NCBI GenBank assembly: GCA_005408345.1
Contig: SEMN01001030.1
Coordinates: 2,501 to 66,500 of the forward strand
Origin: Macquaria australasica
Taxonomy: Eukaryota; Chordata; Actinopteri; Centrarchiformes; Percichthyidae
Reading direction: 5' to 3'
Length of the DNA stretch: 64,000 nt
Made by a program: the position numbers and the translations under genes. Shown here piece after piece: positions 63,819 to 64,000 of this stretch. The notes under the pieces were generated by a model. It had not been told where the DNA came from, made no database searches, and was given only the letters and a program-made list of their open reading frames with translations. Numbering within the stretch: position 1 is the first letter of the stretch; each line of letters starts with the position of its first letter.

Positions 63819-64000
63819 TACTTTTATTATTAATGAGTTGTGCTGTGAGTACATATGGCGTTATACACTTCAACCACTATGGCACCTCTTATGGGCACTG
63901 TGTCAAACCTGCATTTGTCACCTGCATTTGCCACCAGTGTTGGCTGAAGAGAAAAAATCCTTCCAGTGTCCTCAATAAGTTTCCTATCTTGGCATGACAG
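63819..64000. other. window edge, nothing recognised
   Basis: Unique-looking sequence to the end of the window. Confidence 0.4.

Overview
This is a vertebrate window, almost certainly from a ray-finned fish and most likely a percomorph teleost. The evidence is very dense (CA/TG)n microsatellites, decayed Tc1-type transposons, and several short interspersed repeats that I recognise as common in percomorph genomes. These include a repeat with internal tandem units and text about 'gctaacatgctaa'-type sequence, foldback MITEs, and a LINE tail ending in a CATC/GATG simple repeat. There is no bacterial-style gene organisation. Most open reading frames are read-through of microsatellites.

Only one convincing protein-coding segment is visible. 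It is a single large exon on the minus strand (39423-41939, 839 codons from the first ATG) that ends at a strong splice donor. The protein carries five copies of a cysteine module: a CxxC pair, a P-F-F-P-F-L-like core, a second CxxC pair 47-54 residues after the first, and usually a following tryptophan. Acidic, serine-rich linkers separate some modules. I do not recognise the family. The first exon sits beside a CpG-rich probable promoter (about 41950-42370), and transcription runs leftward. Later exons must lie in the 39 kb to the left, or beyond the window, and I could not identify them.

Layout: 1-39.4 kb is non-coding. It holds GA-rich tracts, microsatellites, a nested pair of transposons (1776-2845), two nearly identical 290-base copies of an unnamed repeat (14438-14730 and 34209-34499), a guanine-run block (23028-23068), a complete foldback MITE (30761-31030) and a compact hairpin (38637-38681). 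The gene exon and promoter occupy 39.4-42.4 kb. From 42.4-64 kb the sequence is again non-coding, with a Tc1 transposase relic just upstream of the promoter (43061-43905), a hAT-like MITE, further MITEs, very long CA arrays (49750-49830, 50983-51057, 59260-59359) and a second Tc1 relic at the right edge (63505-63818).

The non-coding DNA may well contain conserved regulatory elements. A few segments look like candidates, but this cannot be shown without comparison to other genomes. I found no tRNA, rRNA, CRISPR array or viral gene. Repeat family assignments rest on memory of family sequence and on copies compared by eye within the window.
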